A program made the translations under genes and the position numbers. A stretch of 64,000 nt of DNA. Origin: Lantana camara. Taxonomy: Eukaryota > Streptophyta > Magnoliopsida > Lamiales > Verbenaceae. The DNA is taken from contig CM074857.1 of assembly GCA_037501455.1 (NCBI GenBank), positions 108,595,501 to 108,659,500 on the forward strand. Reading direction: 5' to 3'. The notes under the pieces were generated by a model. It saw only the letters and a list, made by a program, of their open reading frames with translations. It did not search any database and was not told where the DNA came from. Below are positions 56,443-64,000 of this stretch, piece after piece; position 1 is the stretch's first letter, and each line of letters starts with the position of its first letter.

Positions 56443-58840
56443 TGTTGGAAAAAACGAACAAAAACACAGCGGAAATTTAAAAATTTTCCCAACTAAGCAA
56501 GAATCGAATCTTGCAATTCATATTCTCAAATTCGTAGAGATCAAGAAACTCACTTAGTTAGAAGCTTTCTAGACACGCTCTAACAGCCCATGAACGCTCT
56601 TCACGCGGCTTGATCCCCAAAAGCTCCTTCGAATCTTTCAAGACTTCACGATTGTAGCCCTCAAGAGAAATAGTGTACCAACCGCGACCACGATCCGAAT
56701 AGGGAGGATGCTAGTTCTATATTCGGTGTTTAGGCTCTAGGGTTTAGTGTATAATTATGGAGAAGGAGAATTTGCTATCATCATCCCATGGGGTTCGAAC
56801 CCCTCTATTTATAAGGCTGGGGTTTGAACCCCTAATCTTTTTTGGAAAAGTATTCCAAACTCCTTTTGGAAAGGGATCTCTTGCTTGGAGACTCAGTCTC
56901 TTACTTTGACCAAAAGTCCACCTTTTGACCAACTTGTTGGGCAAGAATAATATCTAACCCTTTTAGATATTTTATTTTACTTTATTTATCTAACAATAAA
57001 TAACTTGAAGACTAATAATTAATTAATTCATAATTAATTATTTATTAGACTTTATTTCTCCAAATTAGAACTTTAATATTAATTCAAAATTAAATCAAAG
57101 TCCATTAAATAATTAACACATTAATTATTTAATATAAACACATGACTACTCGTGTCCATAAGGACACGTGTCATTCACGCACACGTGTGGGTCCCACCAT
57201 TCGCTTAATGGTTCGATCAACTCGTTTAATTGATTCAAGCCTTAACCCATGTGACCGTGTAATATCCCACATCGGATTGGAGGTGGGCTTGAAGCTGCTT
57301 TATAAGCAGTGGATCCCCCTCCCCTTAGTAGACGCGTTTTCCTGGACAGGCACCCCTTAAGTGGTGGTTTAAATTCTGTCGGGAAAAAGTAAAACCGTGA
57401 GGCGCTTGGGGTCTACCCTTGGCCAAAGCGGACAATATCGAACGGCGGGTCTTTGGGCTGTTACAAATGGTATCAGAGCCAGGGGCCCGGATTCGGTGTG
57501 CCAGCGAGGACGCTGGGCCTCTATGGGGGGGTGGATGTAATATCCCACATCGGATTGGAGGTGGGCTTGAAGCTGCTTTATAAGCAGTGGATCCCCCTCC
57601 CCTTAGTAGACGCGTTTTCCTGGACAGGCACCCCTTAAGTGGTGGTTTAAATTCTGTCGGGAAAAAGTAAAACCGTGAGGCGCTTGGGGTCTACCCTTGG
57701 CCAAAGCGGACAATATCGAACGGCGGGTCTTTGGGCTGTTACAGACCGGGTTATTGTGTATGACCCTCTAAGTTCTTAATTCAATTAGCAGTAGTCCTAA
57801 TTAATTAATTCCCTAATTAATTAATCAGTCCACATATCAAACGACCATAGTCTAGCAACAGGTGTTTGACCCCTAGCTGAATAAGAATGTCTCGATTCGA
57901 CAGAACCTTTAAGTCATTGACATATGTGAGATACAATCCTCCTACGTCCCATCTCTCAATCAAGATTTAGGGCAAGGGAATAATTAGAACCCTAGTAATC
58001 TTGATCTTAATGCTAAGTGCATTTCATATTCATTTGATCTCAATCCAAGAAACTCTTTTCTTGATGTCTTGATCCACGGCCTTGTCCAAGGACTCCTAGA
58101 TGGCATATGAATGACTTACACAATAAGAGATCATCATCTTGCTAATGCAAGTGTAGGTCCTATATTGATTCTCATATACTTTCATGTGCCACTTGTGCAG
58201 CCCTAACATAAGCCTTGAATCAGTTGTCTAAGGCGACACCCTTTAAAGCTTACACCTAAGACTACATAGTTAGCTCATAAAGTATCAATGGAACCTCAAG
58301 TTTAAGGATCACTTAATCACATCAATGACTCGTGAGATATGTCCTAATCTGGAAGTTTCTATTTCCAGATATAGAAACATCCTTTCCCTTTCAGGAATCT
58401 TCTCACACGGGACACCTCAGTGTACCTACTTAGAATAAGTAAGCACCCCTACGTACCATGCACGTATCAACTATACACTTTGCACCCCATGAAATAAGGT
58501 GGTCCTTCTTAAGGGCGTGATCACACGAGCAAGCCTCGAACGAGTCAAGCTGACACTCCCACTGTTTTTTGGACTCATTGACTTGGAGTGATTTCTAATC
58601 ATGACTTATGTGATATAGGGCTCGTCTCATGAACCACTTCACCTAAATAGTTGAGTCTTATAAGTCATATTGATTAGGGGAATTCTTATACATACACAGT
58701 CAAAAGGAAACACACAATCAAATAAGAGCATATAAAGAAGTGTTGCCTTAATTCGTATTATTCAAAGATTGTCTGTGATTTACAAAAGGAAAGTACTAAA
58801 GATGGTTATTACATCGGTTTTCAGGGCACTATTCCTAACA
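56443..58840 (-). mobile_element. Family X solo LTR, copy G, minus strand, TSD TGAAT, holding a TRIM
   Basis: From TGTTGGAAAAAACG to GCACTATTCCTAACA, flanked by TGAAT (56438-56442 and 58841-58845). 2398 bp including the TRIM at 57258-57743, about 1.9 kb without it. Minus-strand TATAAATA at 56806-56813 and G-box motifs at 57150-57190. More diverged from B, C and E than they are from one another. Confidence 0.93.
57258..57743 (+). mobile_element. Intact TRIM retrotransposon (486 bp), TSD GACCG
   Basis: Two 208-bp terminal repeats (57258-57465 and 57536-57743), identical by eye, start TGTAATATCCCACATCGG and end GGGCTGTTACA. They are flanked by GACCG (57253-57257 and 57744-57748). A primer-binding site for initiator tRNA-Met (TGGTATCAGAGCC, from 57468) and a purine run ATGGGGGGGTGGA before the second repeat occupy the 70-bp interior. 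It encodes nothing and must be copied by another element's enzymes. The LTR contains AGACGCGTTTT and CCAAAGCGGACAATATC, a set I recognise from a TRIM type common in eudicots; it is not Cassandra, because no 5S-like segment is visible. Confidence 0.93.
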
Positions 58841-59497
58841 TGAATTTGTTAAGCTTTGTTTTGCTCTATTTTGTTAAGAAACCCCTATATGTACGTATCA
58901 CTGGCAAAGTTTGATGTGCAAAAACCATCCCTGAGTTCACAAACCGTGTGACTTGAATGTGCTTTGCTCCTTATATAAATGTAGAATGTGTGGGTAGCCC
59001 CTCACTCAGTCCGTGTGACTGACCCCTCTCCCTCCACTTTGTTTTTAGTGTGTAGGTTTGCATGGAGTTCGAGCTAGGCGGAGTCTGTCGAGTCTTTTGT
59101 CAAGTTTGAGTCCTTGCGATCTGTAATTTGCATAAAGTTTGACGTTTGTATGCATACCATATGAATTATTTTGATATGTTATATTTCGGGACAAGATTCT
59201 AGGGACAGATTTGAACCCGTATGCTTTATGATTTAAGTTTACTTTCGGGATTAGGTACATATGTTAGTGACAATCACCTGCTCCTTGTGCTTTAATATTT
59301 GAATGTATGTTTTGCTTCCGCATACGTATTTATTTTGGGGTTTGTCTGAGTTGCAGGGTCTACATCCCGCCTAACTTAGGTGTGAGTCTGTCTGTCTCCC
59401 GTTCCCCTCTGCTTGGTTCATGTACGGGTTTCCCATCTCGTATGTGGATTGAGCTTAGGTGCGGGGGATGTGGTGACCCACCGTGCGGGGTGCTACA

Positions 59498-61086
59498 GTC
59501 TCCAAGTCAAAGATACCAACAACTCAAACAATTCGAAGGTCAACGAAGAACAAACGACAAAAAAGAGCTTAAAAGATAAGCTAAAAAAAAATTTTCTCAA
59601 GCGTGTTCTTAGAGCTCAAGAGAGAAGCTACAGAGCAAAAAGAAGGAAGTTTGGAAGTCTCTCAAAGCGTGTTCTTCGACTTTTTTCGTAGAAGTTTTTT
59701 TCACGGAAATCAGCAAATCGAGGCGTCCAATCCAGAATCCAAGCATCAAATTCAGATTTTGGCGTGGCTACTCAACAAATCCAAGTCAAATTCAAATCGA
59801 TCGAAATAAGATTTAAGGCATTCTTCGCGAAAATCAATAAATTGAGTGCTCGATCCGCAACAAAGCATTAAACCAACGAATTCGGTGTTCTCTTCACATC
59901 AAATTCAAGTCAACTTAACAGGTGTTCAAAACACGTTCTTTGCCATCCACCTGAATCAAGACATTTAATTCATAATTAAATCTAAAAGGCCCATAAATTA
60001 ACTTTTGAAGAGGCATTCAGGAAGATCGAAGCTACGAAGACAACACAGGTGTTTCCAAGCTTCCAAATTCCACCAACTTTTATAGAAAGAATCGGATTAA
60101 CGAAATAGAGATTGTACTCACATTCATTAAAATCAATAAAATTTATTTATAATTAATTTTTTGTGTTCAATTATTCAATTAACATCACATTTACCTTACA
60201 AAGTTATGTTGGCAAAACTACTTAAAGATTTACGCTCACATAAACAGGAGGAAATTGTAGATGTTTCATAAAACGATCAAAGCATATCAAGTTGGCACAA
60301 CATAAAACTGACTTTTATTTGAATATTTTGATGAAAGTTGTCCGAACGAAAATAATCATGACTTCACATAAAAAAAGATGACAATAATTTATATCTAAAT
60401 AAGGGCCAAGCAAATCTGGATCAAAGCTACTATGGAAAAAGATATATTACCATTTACTAATTATGTCAACATAAAGTTGGATACTTCCTCAATTTACCAC
60501 TTCGGTTCATGCCCTCATTGCTTACAATTATATTTCAAAGTGCAAACCTACCAGGGATACTAAAGTACATATAAATATACAATATTGGACTTTAACGTAA
60601 TATATACTAATAAACACATTTCGTGAAAATTATTCTGATCTTCGGTGGTTAATTGAGGAATATTTTAATTTTGAATATGATTTGAACTTGGTGTAAATTT
60701 GAAAAATAACGATTGACTGAAATATAAGATAATCGGACAGTCTGACTTAATTAGAGATCTTTTATTTATCAAGAACTACATTTTGAATTATCGATTAATG
60801 ATAGTCATGGATAAAAAAAAAATCCTAATTGTTATTTATTGTAATTTGAAAAATACTTTCTGATCGGCGGGTTTGACTCTGACATAGTAATAGAAAATTA
60901 ATACGTCTGTAAAATTCGAATAATCTATCAATGTAGGCATGAAAACGAAATGGACCCTAAATGTTTGAATTGCACTTCTTTATTTGAGAGTCTGACACAA
61001 TAATCGTAAATACATACCTATTAAAATCTTAAAAAAGATTAGAGTTTCATCAAACTTAGGTACAATAATGGCAAAATTGAAATATG
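59498..61086. other. No gene recognised
   Basis: 59498-60190 is moderately AT-rich with short A-rich ORFs (59307-59809 on the plus strand) that match nothing I know and overlap the LTR border; it probably belongs to the older sequence into which the Tekay LTR inserted. 60190-61086 is AT-rich intergenic DNA. Confidence 0.5.
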
Positions 61087-61262
61087 CAGAGACGGAGCCA
61101 CGTGAAGGGCAAGGGCTAGCACCCCCTCCTAATTTTTGAATTTTTGTAATTTTTATACATATATTTTGATATATTTATATTTTTATCTCCTTTATTTTAA
61201 GATTTCGTACCCCATATTTAATTTTTCTCCTCCCCCTCCTATAAATCCCAGTTCCGTCCCCA
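61087..61262. mobile_element. Small hAT-like MITE (176 bp), TSD GAAATATG / AAAATATG
   Basis: Imperfect inverted ends CAGAGACGGAGCC and AGTTCCGTCCCCA, with 8-bp flanks differing at one base (61079-61086 and 61263-61270). Interior is AT-rich between CCCCCTCC-type segments. The GACGGAGCC...CCGTCCC end type is common in plant genomes. Confidence 0.7.
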
Positions 61263-61976
61263 AAAATATGTCCCTTCAATAAAAACCTTCATTTCATTTA
61301 AATTGAACATGTTGACACCTACTTTAATCTTTTTTAGTTGTCACTTTAATTATGACACATTATATTCATAATTTATTTAGGAGGAAATCCTTAAACTCCT
61401 AAAATGTTTTGTATAAAAAATATAGGGTGGCTCCAAATTACTTAGACTTTAGTGATTAATTAATCTCAAAGTGGAGTCTTTTAACGTCGAAAGTGGATCA
61501 GCCCTAATAATTAATTAAAGTTTGTAATGGATAATGACCTCGGAACTCCAATAATTAAGGCTTTATCTTAAGGCAGCTTTACATATAATCGTTAATTTGG
61601 ATAAATAATACTGTAATTATGGGTACTTGGCTAATCTTAATTTGGGTCGTACTTTTGATTATTAATTTTAAACTATGATCAATCTGACAAAGTCGGTCGT
61701 CATTGTGTACTATGTTAATCCAGATTTTGACAAATGATTAATTAACTCAAGTTTTTAATTAGTTTTAGAAGCTTGACAATAAGGTCTGATCTGATTGGGA
61801 ATGTCATATTTTATACGAACACTTAGTATTGGATCGAGATAGGCAAACCCTTCTGACAAATATCATATCGATCAATTGTGTGTTGTATCAGATATTTGCG
61901 TTCGATATTCTATCTGACAATTCTCACGTGATATATTTCAAAATGAATTGATATTGTCATGTTTGAATCTCGTATA
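61263..61976. other. AT-rich intergenic DNA, no gene seen
   Basis: No coding region or repeat structure recognised. Confidence 0.6.
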
Positions 61977-62688
61977 TGATGGTATCTAAATCTGGCTGTA
62001 TGAAACGACAGACGTGGACGTCTAATCGCCCAAGATATTTGTAAGATAAGAAGACTTCGGATCTCCTGAAGTTGTGAAAAGTAGCAAACGTAAGTTTAAA
62101 GGTCAAAATTGGGGAATATGGGGATTGAACCCGTTTTGACATTTCGATGCTCAAGTCAAACTTTCGGTTGATTTTGACGAAAGTGGTGAGTTGGTGAGAG
62201 TGCAGTTAATGTTGTAATAATAACGTACTTAAGTAATAAATGAGGGGGTATTTATAATTGGGAATTCTTCTGCATGCGGATACACACATTCAGAGGTGTG
62301 AAATAGCAATCATATGACCAAGTATGGCGCAGCATGGTCATGGTACTTCCCGATAAGGCCTCCTGCATCGGCCTCATGAGATGTTGTAGGTTAGGTACAT
62401 GATAAGGAGTGCATTTAATGCGCTTGTAGGGAGGTATATATCCGCATTTAGTGAGTCTGTACTTACGTACTCGGCCAAGGCCTTCCTGGGTCGAGGCGTG
62501 TCGAACCAAGTAGGATGAGGACTGAGGATACAAGGCATCCCAAACTATTGGTATAAGTGCTGGCTCGAGGGAGGGATGACTTGGGTCGAGCCAATGATGT
62601 GGATAGGGATTGTCATCTAGGCTCGCTCTAGAACTTTCACATGATGACACGTGAAACCTTGTCAGTCTTTCTAAATTTACCCCTATCG
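61977..62688 (-). mobile_element. Solo LTR of Tat type (712 bp), minus strand, TSD GTATA
   Basis: Flanked by GTATA on both sides (61972-61976 and 62689-62693). On the minus strand it begins CGATAGGGGTAAATTT, where TG is expected, so the first base has probably mutated, and it ends GATACCATCA, like the CACCATCA end of the Tat element here. It has a minus-strand TATA region (AATTATAAATACCCC, about 62234-62248), followed by a CTGCACTCTCACC leader and a GACTTGAGCATCG motif usual in Tat-lineage LTRs. The 132-codon ORF inside (62252-62650) has no recognisable content. Confidence 0.65.
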
Positions 62689-62693
62689 GTATA

Positions 62694-63044
62694 TATCCGT
62701 ATTAGTTATATCTATGAATGTAAAATGTAATTATGTTTCTCCGGTGAACACTTTCTTCGTGCTATTAACTAATATGACCCTAGTTTTAATTAATTACAGG
62801 GCAAATTAAAATCAATATAGTTCAATTTTTTTTGATGCTATTAAATATTTTTAAGCTAAAAATAATCATAGTTATAAGATGATAAATTGTATTATTTTCG
62901 TCAGAAAATTATTAATGACATCGTATTATATAAATTTAGAGGAACAACTCCATAAAGACATCTCCTCGCCCACATAGCTGACTCTATATTGGTGTATTAA
63001 TTTATATTTCATAATTGTCATCACCTTCTTTACATCATCTAAAC

Positions 63045-63081
<37 letters not shown>

Positions 63082-64000
63082 GCTTTACATCATCTAATTA
63101 TAATCCTTTGAATCCACATTAAAAACCTAAATAATTATAATTGATCCATAATCTTTCTTAAAAGTCCAAAAAAGTAAGTATATGAGAAATAACCTCATAA
63201 TCAAAAAGTGATAAATTTGACGGGTTTTTTTTTCAAACTCTTTGCTTTTGAATAAATTGAAGTAAAAACTTGAAGTTGCGAAAATAAAGTTAAAAATCAA
63301 ATAAATAAATAATTGAAAAAAAAAAGTTAAAAATAACTTCCATTCATTTACGAAAATAGAATAAAATCTAAGGTTAATAGCCAAAGAGTGTCCTAATCTA
63401 CTTCTAGATTCTTTGTTATTTTCACTTAATATAAACCATTTTAGTTTTTCAAATAATCCTAAAGTACTCAAAATGAACTATAAAATTTTTTGAAAAAATC
63501 TGAAATTTTATAACACTCTCTTCCTGTTCCTAAAAGAGTTACGTTGGTATATGTATATATATATACTTTGTTGGTTCTTTTAGAAACAGTTAAGAGGATC
63601 ATAGGGAGTTTATTGAGTCCCCTATTATAACGGAGCTCAAAGAGATACAAAGTATCAATCGAAATTTCAACCAACAAGTACATATAAAAATGTTCGGCAA
63701 AGTAATGAGACATGAACAATATTGGTCTTGACCCAACTTAAATATTGTAGGAATTAAAAGTCTCATTCGAGGACTTGCCCGAACTGATCACAATTACAAT
63801 AACCAACCAGCTGAGATTTAAATTACGATAATCAAATCAACCATTACATACATGTCGTTTATGGAATTTAATTATAAAAGTGGGATTAATTATTGCAATT
63901 AACAAATTAAAGGATTAGTTCACCGAAATATAATTTGGTTCATTGACTAGCAAAGGGCAAAAGGTCCATTATTAAGAAGATTAATTAACTAACGCTGAGG
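62694..64000. other. AT-rich intergenic DNA, no gene seen
   Basis: Only low-complexity ORFs. One microsatellite (listed separately). Nothing else recognised up to the window end. Confidence 0.6.
63045..63081. repeat. (TTA)n microsatellite, about 12 units
   Basis: Uninterrupted TAT/ATT trinucleotide run, flanked on both sides by a copy of TTTACATCATCTAA (about 63030-63043 and 63083-63096). Confidence 0.85.

Larger units (their letters stand above)
50288..59497 (+). mobile_element. Tekay-type solo LTR (about 2.9 kb) split by three family X LTRs
   Basis: Starts TGTGACACCCC and ends GTGCGGGGTGCTACA, like the complete Tekay element; the near-duplicate ATCTC / GTCTC flanks it (one mismatch). The pieces 50288-51677, 53642-53846, 55774-56442 and 58846-59497 align in order with the other element's LTR: a GTCTAAG block near 51625, AAGGTGAGGTT near 53699, CTCGGCC...GTATGGATGGTTAGGG near 56055-56185, CCCCTCACTCAGTC near 58997 and GGTGCGGGGGATGTGG near 59458. 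No internal region or second LTR. It is an older, divergent relative reduced by LTR recombination. Confidence 0.85.

Noticed and set aside
57258..57743. Cassandra-type TRIM
   Set aside because: Cassandra LTRs carry a 5S rRNA-like segment with internal promoter boxes; none is visible here, although the size and iMet primer are similar.
62252..62650. 132-codon minus-strand ORF as a possible gene
   Set aside because: It lies wholly inside an LTR with TSD and TATA box, upstream of that promoter's products, and its protein has no recognisable domain.
1..64000. CRISPR arrays, tRNA or rRNA genes, organelle-scale inserts
   Set aside because: No regularly spaced repeats, no cloverleaf-type sequence and no rRNA blocks were recognised; the direct repeats all resolve into LTRs, TRIM ends or local duplications.

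Overview
The window is repeat-dense nuclear DNA from a plant, very probably a eudicot. The grounds are plant-type Ty3/gypsy (Tekay-like chromovirus, Tat) and Ty1/copia elements, a TRIM, hAT-type MITEs, and one host gene with short coding exons and a GGCCCA-type promoter. That gene encodes the beta-3 subunit of the SnRK1 kinase. I see no rRNA, tRNA or CRISPR array, and no bacterial or viral genome.

Layout. 1-2183: AT-rich DNA leading into an old LTR-like remnant. 2184-12145: a complete Tekay-like chromovirus (LTRs of 2593 and 2657 bp, TSD ACTAA) with gag and pol in two frames. 12818-13187: a minus-strand solo LTR (TSD CTTAC). 14030-28813: a 5'-truncated LTR of 'family X', split by a complete Tat-lineage element (15632-28029). 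The Tat element has 812-bp LTRs that look identical, TSD CATGT, a single 2043-aa gag-pol frame with two RNase H domains, and a three-exon antisense gene with its own TATA box.

28814-36619: decayed copia protease DNA split by family X solo LTRs. One (28969-33378, plus) contains another (29114-31007, minus) and a hAT-type MITE; a third lies at 34588-36619 (minus). 37070-41570: a decayed Myb/SANT-like gene, then a broken copia pol with part of its 3' LTR. 42496-43653: a MITE and a 160-bp tandem duplication. 44588 to about 48960 (minus): the SnRK1 beta-3 gene and its promoter. 49361-49738: a MITE. 50288-59497: a Tekay-type solo LTR holding three family X solo LTRs, the last of which holds an intact TRIM. 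59498-64000: intergenic DNA with a small MITE and a Tat-type solo LTR.

Insertion order can be read because nearly every element has matching target-site duplications. Family X (TGTTAGGAATAG at the start, CCAACA at the end, about 1.9-2.0 kb, TATA box about 400 bp before the end) occurs seven times and always without an internal region. A minus copy inserted into a plus copy forms an inverted repeat with arms of about 1.75 kb, a plausible source of double-stranded RNA. Positions were read by eye; clade names rest on motif recognition, not on database searches.
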